Source: JAOUGY01 sp963785075 (GTDB lineage: Bacteria > Actinomycetota > Acidimicrobiia > Spongiisociales > ZC4RG35). Taken from it: a DNA stretch of 64,000 bases. The translations under genes and the position numbers were made by a program. Of the stretch, positions 17,559 through 25,662 are shown piece after piece. Location: NCBI GenBank assembly GCA_963785075.1, contig CAWATW010000008.1:124001-188000 (forward strand). The letters are read 5' to 3'. Below the pieces are notes generated by a model. That model was not told the origin of the DNA. It was given only the letters and a program-made list of their open reading frames with translations, and made no database searches. Every line of letters starts with the position of its first letter. The first letter of the stretch is position 1.

Positions 17559-18578
17559 TCACCGGGCCAGCTGTTCGAGCGCCCACATGGCGTGTTCGGC
17601 GAGGATCGGGTCTTCGTGCTCGGAGTATGGGCGCACCACGTCGACGAGGTCCCCTCGTCCGGAGTTTCCGGCCGCCACCAGCGCGTTGCGCCGCAACACG
17701 TCTGGCCGTCGCCTCGGTAGGTAGAACCGGTCGAAGGCTTCGAGCAATGCCTCATCTTCGGCGTTCAGGACCCATGCGATGTCGACCCGTCCCCGGTGCT
17801 CGCCGCTGCGCTGGAGCAACCGCACACCGGGAGGACAGGCGTCCAGACAGTCATCGCAGCCGTACAGCCGGTCGCCCATGGCGCTCCGGAACTCTTCTGG
17901 GATCGCCTCGGGAAGCTGGGCCAGGGCGGCGAGGCACCGCCGCGCATCGAGAACCCCCGGTGCCACCAGAGCCCCGGTCGGACAGGCCGGAATGCAGGCA
18001 GAACACGTCCCGCAGTCGCGTGTCATCGGTGCGGTGACGGCGATGTCGGCGTCGGTGACGACCGAACCGAGCAACATCCACGGCCCTTGTCCGGGCGCCA
18101 GGACCATCGTGTTCTTCCCCCACCATCCGACACCAGCCCGCACTGCTGCCGCTCGATCGACGAGACGGTTGTCGTCGACGAGGACCTCGGCTCGGAATCC
18201 TGCTCCGAGCAGACAGCCGGCAACCGCTTCCAACGGTTCCCGCAACGGACGGTAGAAGTCGTCGACGGCGAACCGGGCGATCCGAGCAGTGCCTGGTCGG
18301 TCCGGGTCGGGAGTCCCCGCCTCCGGCAGATAGGACCGACCGACAACAAACAGTCGTTCTGCCCACGGAATCGAGACGCGCACGTCGGTGGCTCGCTCAG
18401 GGTGGTTGAACGTGAAGGTGAGTCCGCCGTGGAGGCCGTCTCGCTTGCGGCGCTCCATCGTATCCCGCGTATCTGGGAATGGGTCGGCGCCGGTCACGCC
18501 TGTGCGGTCGGCGCCCGCCTTCAGAGCCAGCGACTCGAGATGACGGAGCCGTTCTGTCGGATTGGCCGGGAGGGTCAC
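17559..18578 (-). CDS. queG: Epoxyqueuosine reductase
   Basis: A 339-residue corrinoid/iron-sulfur enzyme reduces epoxyqueuosine in tRNA to queuosine, the last step of Q biosynthesis. Two ferredoxin-like clusters are visible: CGTCSACIPACPTGAL and CDDCLDACPPG, plus a further Cys in ARRCLAAL. The C-terminal HEAT-like tail (RRNALVAAGNSG) is usual in QueG. The GTG at 18578 was preferred because TACGCT lies 6 bases upstream. QueG is uncommon in many actinobacteria. No other que genes are in the window. Confidence 0.9.
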   Translation of the reverse strand: MTLPANPTERLRHLESLALKAGADRTGVTGADPFPDTRDTMERRKRDGLHGGLTFTFNHPERATDVRVSIPWAERLFVVGRSYLPEAGTPDPDRPGTARIARFAVDDFYRPLREPLEAVAGCLLGAGFRAEVLVDDNRLVDRAAAVRAGVGWWGKNTMVLAPGQGPWMLLGSVVTDADIAVTAPMTRDCGTCSACIPACPTGALVAPGVLDARRCLAALAQLPEAIPEEFRSAMGDRLYGCDDCLDACPPGVRLLQRSGEHRGRVDIAWVLNAEDEALLEAFDRFYLPRRRPDVLRRNALVAAGNSGRGDLVDVVRPYSEHEDPILAEHAMWALEQLAR

Positions 18579-18662
18579 AGCACGAGCGTAGGACGGCGAA
18601 CAAACGAGGGAACCGGACGCCAGAGCGCTGGCGTCCAATCATCCAATCGACAGTGGAGGAAG

Positions 18663-20072
18663 ATGGTGGCGAGACGAGGTTGGAACATGCTCATCCCCTT
18701 GCTGGCCGTGCTCGGCCTGTTTGTGTCTGCATGCTCGGTCGACGACGGCGCAACCGAGGCGACGGTCGCCGGCGCCACAGATGCCAATCGTCTGGCGCTC
18801 ACCCAGACGGAGGACACGGTGGCGGCCAGCACCGAGACGACGGCAGCTGCTGCTCCTGCAGAGGAGCCGGCAACGGACGAGTCGTCCGGCGCCGACGGCA
18901 CATCCGAGAACGCCGGGAACGGTGGTGTCGACCCGGTCCTCAACGGTCCGGTCGACATCGGACGCGACATCATCTTCACCGCCGACATCACCGTTGCCGT
19001 TCCAGACGTCGCCGAAGCCGGGGCTCGAGCAGCCCGTGTGATCGAGCGATTCGGCGGCCTTCTGTTCGGTCAGGAGACGACCGGTGGCAACCGGCCGCGC
19101 ACCATCCTCACCTTCAAGGTCTTCCCCGAGGATTTCCAGGCTGTCCTCTCCGAGCTGGGGTCGATCGGCGAGATCCGCAACCAGAATGTGTCCGCCAGCG
19201 ATGTGACCGAGCGGGTCGTCGACCTTCGCAGCAGGATCACCACGGCCGAAGCCAGCGTCGCCCGGCTCCGCGGTTTCCTCGAGAACGCTCAGGATCTGGA
19301 CACGATCGCCTCGCTCGAGAACCAACTCCTCCAGCGGGAAACAGACCTCGAAACGCTGCGCGGTCAGCTCCGAACGTTGGAGAACCAGGTGTCGCTGGCG
19401 ACGATCGTGATGACCATCACCGAGGCTCGGATCGAACCGGGGATCGTGGCCGAGTCGACGTTCTATCCGGGCCACGACGACGGAGGCTTCGCCTGCCCCG
19501 GCGCCACGACACTCACCGTCGAGACCGGTGGCGACTTCACCGCGTGCTTCTTCATCAGCAACTCCGGCGACACTCCGCTCGCCGAGCTCACGCTCGTCGA
19601 CTCGGTGCTCGGCATCACCTTCGACGATCTGACACCGGTGTTCGGAGACCCCACGGCGGTGCTCCTCCCTGGCGAATCGCTCATGTTGAGCTACGAATCG
19701 ACCGCCGATGCCAACCTGCGCACTCGCACAACCGTCACCGGCTTACCCGCGGACGCAGACGGCCTGGCGCTCGACGAGAGGCCGGTGGCTTCGACCGTCA
19801 CCGCTGCCGTTCAGACGGTTGCCCCGGAAGGCATCGCAGGTTTCAGCGAAGGGCTGGCCGCAAGCTGGCAACTGCTGCTCTCGCTCGGTAGGGCGGCGCT
19901 GCTGGTCATCGCCTGGGTGCTCCCGTTCTCGTGGCTCGTGATCGCCGGATGGTGGCTGTGGCGTCGCGGCAGGCGTCGACTCACCGAGGGCAGCCCACAT
20001 CGCCGCCTCACGCACGACGATCCAATAGCCGGCGAAGCTCCGACCCCGGAGGAAGAACCGACGCCCGTGTGA
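18663..20072 (+). CDS. DUF4349 lipoprotein with C-terminal membrane anchor
   Basis: A 469-residue exported protein. The signal peptide ends in a lipobox (FVSAC, Cys24). A low-complexity Ala/Thr/Glu linker spans about residues 30-95, and the DUF4349 domain follows with a long coiled coil (from RVVDLRSRITTAEASVARL to LRGQLRTLENQVSL). Then come a beta-rich domain with two cysteines and a C-terminal membrane helix followed by RRGRRR. The ATG has a strong GGAGGAAG site. Such proteins span from membrane to envelope; the function is unknown. Confidence 0.85.
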   Translation: MVARRGWNMLIPLLAVLGLFVSACSVDDGATEATVAGATDANRLALTQTEDTVAASTETTAAAAPAEEPATDESSGADGTSENAGNGGVDPVLNGPVDIGRDIIFTADITVAVPDVAEAGARAARVIERFGGLLFGQETTGGNRPRTILTFKVFPEDFQAVLSELGSIGEIRNQNVSASDVTERVVDLRSRITTAEASVARLRGFLENAQDLDTIASLENQLLQRETDLETLRGQLRTLENQVSLATIVMTITEARIEPGIVAESTFYPGHDDGGFACPGATTLTVETGGDFTACFFISNSGDTPLAELTLVDSVLGITFDDLTPVFGDPTAVLLPGESLMLSYESTADANLRTRTTVTGLPADADGLALDERPVASTVTAAVQTVAPEGIAGFSEGLAASWQLLLSLGRAALLVIAWVLPFSWLVIAGWWLWRRGRRRLTEGSPHRRLTHDDPIAGEAPTPEEEPTPV

Positions 20073-20074
20073 CC

Positions 20075-20278
20075 TCACCCTGCGGCTGCTGCCGGCGGAT
20101 CTCCACGGCCCGGCAGCAGCCGCAACCTGGGCACCAATCCGGCGTCGGCGAGCGCTTCGATGGCGGACTTCTCGTCGGCATCGACATCGAGCGGACCCAG
20201 CGACACGAACGCCGTGACCACGCAATCGTCACACGCCGATGTGTTCTTCATCACACAGCAGTCACAATCGATCAACAT
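20075..20278 (-). CDS. Cys-rich miniprotein (DCDxC...CDDCVVT type)
   Basis: A 67-residue protein whose N-terminus has six cysteines in 19 residues: MLIDCDCC, then ACDDCVVTAFVSLG. This spacing matches short uncharacterised actinobacterial proteins with an N-terminal C-x-x-C...C-x-x-C set, probably metal binding. The C-terminal half is encoded by a long inverted repeat (20081-20124) and reads RLLPGRGDPPAAAAG. It is convergent with the DUF4349 gene, only 2 bases apart. Confidence 0.7.
   Translation of the reverse strand: MLIDCDCCVMKNTSACDDCVVTAFVSLGPLDVDADEKSAIEALADAGLVPRLRLLPGRGDPPAAAAG
20081..20124. terminator. Stem-loop between convergent genes
   Basis: A perfect 15-bp inverted repeat, TGCGGCTGCTGCCGG at 20081-20095 and its complement at 20110-20124, encloses a 14-base loop. 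It lies at the 3' junction of two convergent genes, so it can fold in either transcript. No T-tract follows on either strand, so it would be a factor-dependent or weak terminator, or an mRNA 3'-end stabiliser. It overlaps the miniprotein's coding sequence. Confidence 0.5.
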
Positions 20279-20311
20279 GCCCAGAAGGTATCTCGCGGGT
20301 GTGACAGATTC

Positions 20312-20361
20312 GGTACCAAGTACTCAGTACTTGGTACCCGAGTGACTGAACACTGAACACT
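20312..20361. repeat. Perfect 27-bp palindrome running into 7-bp repeats
   Basis: Arms GGTACCAAGTACT (20312-20324) and AGTACTTGGTACC (20326-20338) are exact complements around a single central C. The same sequence is also in 7-base register: GGTACCA, AGTACTC, AGTACTT, GGTACCC, GAGTGAC, TGAACAC, TGAACAC. It lies between the Cys-rich miniprotein's start and the ilvB leader promoter. It could be a two-fold protein-binding site or a bidirectional hairpin. Its heptad phase links it to the other repeat loci. Confidence 0.8.
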
Positions 20362-20400
20362 CTGGATCCGCTATCGGAAGATGACTCCGAAGCACCCTGC

Positions 20401-20406
20401 TATGAT
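20401..20406 (+). promoter_or_regulatory. -10 box of the ilvB-ilvN-ilvC leader
   Basis: TATGAT lies 9 bases before the leader-peptide ATG, so transcription probably starts at or just before that codon. No good -35 hexamer is visible 17 bases upstream. Confidence 0.65.
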
Positions 20407-20415
20407 CCTTCTCCG

Positions 20416-20442
20416 ATGTCGGCAATTCTCGTACTTTCGTAG
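20416..20442 (+). CDS. ilv leader peptide MSAILVLS
   Basis: An eight-codon frame (ATG TCG GCA ATT CTC GTA CTT TCG TAG) encodes M-S-A-I-L-V-L-S. It holds four consecutive branched-chain codons, Ile-Leu-Val-Leu, and its stop sits at the base of the following hairpin. This is the classical layout of a branched-chain attenuator: ribosome stalling at these codons when charged Ile, Leu or Val tRNA is scarce would alter folding downstream. There is no ribosome site; the leaderless start fits the TATGAT box 9 bases upstream. Confidence 0.85.
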   Translation: MSAILVLS

Positions 20443-20473
20443 CGCTCACGCCCTCAAGACCGGCGTGTGCGCT
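20441..20473 (+). promoter_or_regulatory. Leader hairpin of the ilv attenuator
   Basis: AGCGCTCACGCC (20441-20452) can pair with GGCGTGTGCGCT (20462-20473) with one mismatch around a 9-base loop. The 5' arm begins at the last base of the leader stop codon, so a ribosome stopped at the Ile-Leu-Val-Leu codons or at the stop would determine whether this stem forms. It lies 7 bases before the terminator stem. Confidence 0.7.
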
Positions 20474-20480
20474 CGTATGG

Positions 20481-20506
20481 CCCTCCCAAACGGGAGGGTT
20501 TTTCTT
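20481..20506 (+). terminator. Intrinsic terminator of the ilv attenuator
   Basis: CCCTCCC (20481-20487), loop AAAC, GGGAGGG (20492-20498) and then TTTTTCTT form a textbook rho-independent terminator. It stands 65 bases before the ilvB start and after the MSAILVLS leader peptide, so it would stop transcription unless the leader is stalled. Confidence 0.9.
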
Positions 20507-20571
20507 ATCCGAAGCACGAGGCACAAGAAGAGCGGGGCCGCGGCCCCACCATTGACCATCCGAGGCACACC

Positions 20572-22296
20572 ATGACCACCATGACCGGAGCCCACGCACT
20601 CATCAAGACCCTCGAGCACGAAGGCGTCGAGGTGGCATTCGGAGTACCGGGTGGAGCGATCCTGCCCGCCTACGACCCGATCCTCGACAGCCCGATCCGT
20701 CACATCCTCGCCCGACACGAGCAGGGAGCGGGCCACATGGCCGAGGGGTACGCCTGGGCGACCGGACGAGTGGGTGTGTGCATCGCAACCTCGGGCCCCG
20801 GAGCGACCAACCTCGTCACACCACTGGCGGACGCTCTCATGGACTCCGTCCCGCTGGTCGCCATCACCGGGCAGGTTCCCACCGGCGCCGTGGGAAACGA
20901 CGCCTTCCAGGAGGCCTACACCACCGGGATCACGATGCCGGCCACGAAGCACAACTACTTCGTCACAGATGCGGATGAGATCGCCAACGTCGTCCACGAA
21001 GCGTTTCACATCGCCTCGACGGGACGTCCGGGGCCGGTGCTGATCGACCTGCCCAAGGACATCCTCAATGCCACCGTCACCTGGCGGGCACCGGTCGATC
21101 TGAACCTCCCGGGCTACAAACCGACCGTCGAGGGTCACCCGCTTCGGGTGCGTGAGGCCGTCGAGCTGATCGCCACCGCCGAGCGGCCGGTCCTCTACGT
21201 GGGTGGTGGCGTCATCAAGGCAAACGCCGCCGACGCACTCCGCCGCTTCGCCGAGATGGTCGATGTTCCCGTCACGACCACGCTCATGGGCCGCGGTGCG
21301 TTCCCCGACTCCCATCCCCTCGCCATGGGAATGCCTGGCATGCATGGCACCTATGCCGCGATAACGTCGATCCAGAAGGCGGATCTCCTGATCTCGGTCG
21401 GAGTCCGTTTCGACGACAGGGTCACCGGCAACCCCGCGAGCTTCGCACCACACGCCCGGGTGATCCACGTCGACGTCGATCCCGCCGAGATCGGCAAGGT
21501 CCGAGTTCCCGAAGTCCCGATCGTCGGTGATGCCGGGGCGGTGCTGGCGCAGCTCATCGAAGCCTGGGGCGAGCGAGCGACACCGGACCGAACCGCCTGG
21601 CTCGACGTGATACGCGGGTGGCAGCGGGAGTATCCGCTGAACTACGACCAGACACCCGACGGACCGATCAAGCCGCAGTACGTCGTCGAGGAGTTGCATC
21701 GGATCACGGGCGGTGACGCGATCGTCGTCTCCGGGGTCGGCCAGCACCAGATGTGGGCATCACAGTTCTGGAAGTTCGAGGACCCGCGCCGATGGATCAA
21801 CTCGGGCGGGTTGGGCACCATGGGCTTCGCCGTGCCGGCGGCAATCGGCGCCAAGGCCGGCATGCCCGACGAGCTGGTCTACGCGATCGATGGAGACGGC
21901 TGCTTCCAGATGACCAGCCAGGAATTGATCACCGCGGCAGCGGACGGGATCCCGGTCAAGATCGCCGTGATGAACAATGGCGTACACGGCATGGTGACCC
22001 AGTGGCAACGCCTCTTCTACAACAACCGCTTCTCGGGCTCCCAACTCGGCAACGTGGTCGACTACGTGAAGCTGGCCGAAGCGATGGGATGTGTCGGGCT
22101 GAGGGCCGAGAGCCCCGACGAGGTGGCACCGACCATCGAGAAGTCCCTGTCGATCGACGATCGGCCAGTCGTGGTCGACTTCGTCGTCGATCCGGAGGAG
22201 ATGGTCTTCCCGATGGTCCCGGCCGGCGGATCGAACGACGAGGTCATCCTCGGACCGTCGGACAGGGTCATCAGCCCGGCATCGGACCTGCCATGA
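20572..22296 (+). CDS. ilvB: Acetolactate synthase large subunit
   Basis: The 574-residue ThDP/FAD enzyme makes acetolactate or acetohydroxybutyrate, the first common step of branched-chain amino acid synthesis. Glu50 (ARHEQGAGHMAEGYA) activates ThDP, and the ThDP-binding motif begins GDGCFQMTSQEL and ends MNN. RFDDRVTGN and GTMGFAVPAA are also typical. The ATG at 20572 follows GAGG by 8 bases. It is preceded by the attenuator and followed by ilvN after a 103-base gap that contains heptamer repeats. Confidence 0.95.
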   Translation: MTTMTGAHALIKTLEHEGVEVAFGVPGGAILPAYDPILDSPIRHILARHEQGAGHMAEGYAWATGRVGVCIATSGPGATNLVTPLADALMDSVPLVAITGQVPTGAVGNDAFQEAYTTGITMPATKHNYFVTDADEIANVVHEAFHIASTGRPGPVLIDLPKDILNATVTWRAPVDLNLPGYKPTVEGHPLRVREAVELIATAERPVLYVGGGVIKANAADALRRFAEMVDVPVTTTLMGRGAFPDSHPLAMGMPGMHGTYAAITSIQKADLLISVGVRFDDRVTGNPASFAPHARVIHVDVDPAEIGKVRVPEVPIVGDAGAVLAQLIEAWGERATPDRTAWLDVIRGWQREYPLNYDQTPDGPIKPQYVVEELHRITGGDAIVVSGVGQHQMWASQFWKFEDPRRWINSGGLGTMGFAVPAAIGAKAGMPDELVYAIDGDGCFQMTSQELITAAADGIPVKIAVMNNGVHGMVTQWQRLFYNNRFSGSQLGNVVDYVKLAEAMGCVGLRAESPDEVAPTIEKSLSIDDRPVVVDFVVDPEEMVFPMVPAGGSNDEVILGPSDRVISPASDLP

Positions 22297-22300
22297 CCGG

Positions 22301-22389
22301 TCACCAGCCACCAGTCGCCAGTCACCAGTCGATGTGCCATTGGTCCCGAACCGGAGACCGGAGACCAGAGACCGGAGACCAGACCCAGG
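22301..22389. repeat. Facing 7-bp repeat arms between ilvB and ilvN
   Basis: The left arm has four heptamers: TCACCAG, CCACCAG, TCGCCAG, TCACCAG (22301-22328). The right arm has six: GAACCGG, AGACCGG, AGACCAG, AGACCGG, AGACCAG, ACCCAGG (22348-22389). On the opposite strand the right arm reads GGTCTCC/GGTCTCT, so both arms are variants of GTCNCCN facing each other across about 19 bases. The ilvN ribosome site AGGAGG directly abuts the right arm. Confidence 0.88.
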
Positions 22390-22399
22390 AGGTCTTCTC

Positions 22400-22903
22400 A
22401 TGAATCACACTCTCTCCGTCCTGGTCGAGGACAAACCCGGCGTCCTCGCCCGGGTGTCGTCGTTGCTGGCTCGTCGAGGCTTCAACATCCATTCGCTGGC
22501 GGTTGGTCCCTCCCACGAGGAGGGCATGTCGAAGATGACGGTCGTCGTCGAGGCACCCGAGCTCGAACAGGTCAAGAAGCAGCTCCACAAGCTGGTCAAC
22601 GTGGTGAAGATCACCGAACTGGACCCGGCGCAGTCGATCGAACGCGAAGTGATACTGGTCCGGGTCTCCGCTGCGCCTGGGCGGCGGTCTGAGGTGCTCG
22701 AGATCGCCGCCATCTTCAAGGCCGTGACCGTGGATGTCGGCCACAACTCCATGTGTTTCCAAGTCTCGGGCGAGCCTGCCAAGATCAACGACTTCCTGGA
22801 GCTGGTCCGGCCGTATGGCGTGATCGATCTGGTCAAGTCGGGTCGTATTGCGCTCGCGCGGGACACCAAGGGCAAGCACGCGAAGCTGCGGGCGGTCAAC
22901 TGA
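22400..22903 (+). CDS. ilvN: Acetolactate synthase small (regulatory) subunit
   Basis: A 167-residue regulatory subunit stimulates IlvB and confers valine feedback. The N-terminal ACT domain is clear (LSVLVEDKPGVLARVSSLL, RRGFNIHSLAVG). The C-terminal domain (VILVRVSAAPGRRSEVLEIA to GRIALARD) is of normal length. The ATG at 22400 has a perfect AGGAGG site at good spacing; an in-frame upstream codon would translate the heptamer repeats and is rejected. IlvC follows after 39 bases. Confidence 0.95.
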   Translation: MNHTLSVLVEDKPGVLARVSSLLARRGFNIHSLAVGPSHEEGMSKMTVVVEAPELEQVKKQLHKLVNVVKITELDPAQSIEREVILVRVSAAPGRRSEVLEIAAIFKAVTVDVGHNSMCFQVSGEPAKINDFLELVRPYGVIDLVKSGRIALARDTKGKHAKLRAVN

Positions 22904-22942
22904 GAACACGCTCGGCATCGAGCGTCACAGAGGAGCACATCA

Positions 22943-23950
22943 ATGGCGACGATCTACTACGAGAGCGACTGCAACCCGGCGCTCATCAAGGACCGCAAGG
23001 TGGCGATCATCGGCTACGGCAGCCAGGGCCACGCCCATGCCAACAACTTGCGGGAGTCCGGGGTCGAGGTGGTGGTCGGCCTCCGACCAGGGTCGGCCAG
23101 CCGCCAGGAAGCGGAAGACGCAGGCCTCACCGTGATGGATGTGGGCGCCGCAGCCGAGTGGGCAGACGTCATCATGTTGCTCGTCCCCGACCAGCACATG
23201 GCCAAGATCTACGACGCCGAGATCGCACCACACATCCGCCCGGGCAAGTCGCTCATGTTCGCCCACGGATTCAACATCCACTTCGGCGCCATCACACCAC
23301 CGGAGGGTGTCGACGTTCTGATGATCGCCCCCAAGGGACCCGGGCATCTGGTACGCCGCACCTACACCGAAGGTTCCGGTGTCCCCGCCCTGATCGCCGT
23401 ACACCAGGATGCAACCGGTACGGCACACGCGCTCGGACTCTCCTACGCCTGGGGCATCGGGGGAGCCAGGGCCGGCGTGCTCGAGACCACGTTCAAAGAG
23501 GAGACTGAGACCGATCTGTTCGGCGAACAGGTCATTCTGTGTGGCGGCGTCGGCCACCTCATTCAGCAAGCATTCGAGACCCTGGTGGAAGCCGGGTACC
23601 AGCCCGAATCGGCCTACTTCGAGACACTTCACGAACTGAAGCTCATCGTCGACCTCTTGTACGAAGGCGGCCTGAGCTGGATGCGGTACTCGATCTCGGA
23701 CACCGCCGAATACGGCGACTACACCCGTGGCCCACGAGTCGTGACCGACTCCACCCGCCAGGTTCTCAAGGACATCCTGGCCGAGATCCAGTCCGGCGAG
23801 TTCGCACGCGAGTGGCTCGACGAAGCCGGCGAGGGTGCCCCGAACCTGCTGGCGAGACGGGCCGCCGGACGCAGCCATCAGATCGAAGAGGTCGGTTCCG
23901 AGCTCCGCAACATGATGCCCTTCCTGACGCCCAAGGTACCGCCGCAGTGA
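22943..23950 (+). CDS. ilvC: Ketol-acid reductoisomerase
   Basis: A 335-residue class I enzyme isomerises and reduces acetolactate to dihydroxyisovalerate using NAD(P)H and Mg2+. GYGSQGHAHANNLRESG (from residue 24) is the Rossmann loop, and FAHGFNIHFG and IAPKGPGH follow. The metal-binding region includes KEETETDLFGEQ and FETLHELKLIVDL. Length is standard for the short form. A GGAGCACATCA leader with GAGG upstream precedes the ATG. Confidence 0.96.
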   Translation: MATIYYESDCNPALIKDRKVAIIGYGSQGHAHANNLRESGVEVVVGLRPGSASRQEAEDAGLTVMDVGAAAEWADVIMLLVPDQHMAKIYDAEIAPHIRPGKSLMFAHGFNIHFGAITPPEGVDVLMIAPKGPGHLVRRTYTEGSGVPALIAVHQDATGTAHALGLSYAWGIGGARAGVLETTFKEETETDLFGEQVILCGGVGHLIQQAFETLVEAGYQPESAYFETLHELKLIVDLLYEGGLSWMRYSISDTAEYGDYTRGPRVVTDSTRQVLKDILAEIQSGEFAREWLDEAGEGAPNLLARRAAGRSHQIEEVGSELRNMMPFLTPKVPPQ

Positions 23951-23960
23951 TCCCCGTCTC

Positions 23961-24112
23961 GCGTCATGCGTCATGCGTCATGCGCCCGCCCCGGCAACGC
24001 CGTGCTCGGAGCTTGCTCGCCCTTTGACGGCCGGGTGGTGCTTCGGCGCCAGCCCGGCCTCGGGACACGAGACACAAGACGCAAGACGCAAGACGCAAGA
24101 CTGGAGACTCAC
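23961..24112. repeat. Facing 7-bp repeat arms between ilvC and leuA
   Basis: The left arm is three perfect GCGTCAT heptamers (23961-23981). The right arm is seven heptamers in register: GACACGA, GACACAA, GACGCAA three times, GACTGGA, GACTCAC (24064-24112), and the last one abuts the leuA ATG. Read on the minus strand, the right arm is GTCTTGC/GTCTTGT, the complement-facing counterpart of GTCATGC in the left arm. The 82-base core between them has no clear gene. GGAG within the last full unit is the likely leuA ribosome site. Confidence 0.88.
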
Positions 24113-25621
24113 ATGAACACCGACCGTTTGACCATTTTCGACACGACCCTGCGCGACGGAGAGCAGGCGCCCGGCATCGCGTTGACACCCGACGAGAAGG
24201 TGGCGATCGCCCACCAGCTCGGCAAGCTGAAAGTCGACGTGATGGAGGCAGGCTTCGCCGCCTCCTCTCCTGGTGACTTCGAGGCCGTATCTCGCATCGC
24301 CACCGAGGTACGAGGACCCGTCATCGCCTCGCTGGCCCGGGCGCATCCCGACGACATCGACAAGGCCGCAGACGCGCTCAAGGCAGCCGAGCGGTTTCGA
24401 ATCCATGTCTTCATGTCGACCAGCGCCATCCACATGGAGAAGATGCTGCGGATGACCCCCGACGAGGTGTTGAAGTCCTCGATCGAAGGTGTCAAACGTG
24501 CCCGGCGCTACACCGACGACGTCGAGTTCTCGCCTCAGGACGCCACTCGGACCGACCAAGACTTCCTCATCGAGGTCTGTCGGGCCGCGGTCGAAGCCGG
24601 TGCCACCACCATCAACATCCCAGATACGGTCGGCTACGCCACACCCGCCGACTTCGTCGAGCTGATGAACCGGGTGTTCCGGGAGGTGAAGGGCGACCGC
24701 GACGACGTGACGATGTCAGTCCACTGTCACAACGATCTCGGTCTGGCCGTTGCGAACTCGCTCTCATCCATCCACGCCGGAGCGCGACAGATCGAGGGCG
24801 CCATCAATGGCATCGGTGAGCGAGCCGGCAACACATCGATCGAAGAGGTCATCATGGCGGTCAAGACCCGCCAGGACGTATTCGGGGTGGAGGTGGAAGC
24901 CGACACCACACAGCTGTACGAAACCTCCCGCCTCGTGTCGAGACTGACCGGGTATCCCGTGCAGTACAACAAGTCGGTCGTGGGTCGCAACGCTTTCGCC
25001 CATGAGTCCGGCATCCACCAGCACGGGGTGCTCAGAGATCGCCTGACCTACGAGATCATGGATGCCGCCTCGGTCGGTCAGGTGGCAGGACAGATCATTC
25101 TCGGCAAGCACTCCGGCCGGGCCGGCTTCGCCGACGCGTTGGAGAAGCTCGACATCAGACTCGAAGATGATGCATTCTCCCGCGCATTCGAGAAGTTCAA
25201 ACAGATGGCGGACCGAAAGGTGCAGATCGGCGAAGAGGAGTTGCGGGCGATCATCGAGGAAGAAGCCGAAGCTCATCCCGGCCCGATCGCGCTCAAAGGA
25301 CTGCATGTGACCGGCGGCAACGAGGTGACACCGAGCGCCACGGTCACCCTCGAGATAGCCGGTCAGATGAGGTCCTTCACGGGTGAGGGTGACGGCATGG
25401 TGCATGCCGCGTTCGCCGCCATCAAGCAGGCCTTCGACATCGACGCCCGCCTCGTCGACTATCGGGTGATCCCCGTCACCTCGGGCGCAGACGCCATAGC
25501 CGAGATCAATGTCGTCGTACGCGTGGGCGGCGACACCTATGCCGGACGCTCTTTACACACCGACGTCGTGGAAGGATCGGCGGAGGCTTTCGTGGAGGCG
25601 CTCAACAAGGTCCAGAGCTGA
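24113..25621 (+). CDS. leuA: 2-isopropylmalate synthase
   Basis: A 502-residue TIM-barrel enzyme condenses acetyl-CoA with 2-ketoisovalerate, the first committed step to leucine. DTTLRDGEQAPG opens the barrel. The metal site has HCHNDLGLAVANS, with HESGIHQHG in the linker. The C-terminal about 110 residues (from GLHVTGGNEVTPSATV) form the leucine-responsive regulatory domain, so feedback control is likely. A citramalate synthase is a possible alternative, but the domain set and ilv context favour LeuA. The ATG directly follows a heptamer array. Confidence 0.92.
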   Translation: MNTDRLTIFDTTLRDGEQAPGIALTPDEKVAIAHQLGKLKVDVMEAGFAASSPGDFEAVSRIATEVRGPVIASLARAHPDDIDKAADALKAAERFRIHVFMSTSAIHMEKMLRMTPDEVLKSSIEGVKRARRYTDDVEFSPQDATRTDQDFLIEVCRAAVEAGATTINIPDTVGYATPADFVELMNRVFREVKGDRDDVTMSVHCHNDLGLAVANSLSSIHAGARQIEGAINGIGERAGNTSIEEVIMAVKTRQDVFGVEVEADTTQLYETSRLVSRLTGYPVQYNKSVVGRNAFAHESGIHQHGVLRDRLTYEIMDAASVGQVAGQIILGKHSGRAGFADALEKLDIRLEDDAFSRAFEKFKQMADRKVQIGEEELRAIIEEEAEAHPGPIALKGLHVTGGNEVTPSATVTLEIAGQMRSFTGEGDGMVHAAFAAIKQAFDIDARLVDYRVIPVTSGADAIAEINVVVRVGGDTYAGRSLHTDVVEGSAEAFVEALNKVQS

Positions 25622-25662
25622 GTCGAGAACCAAGCGGGCCGAGCCTCGAGTCAAGCCGACGA

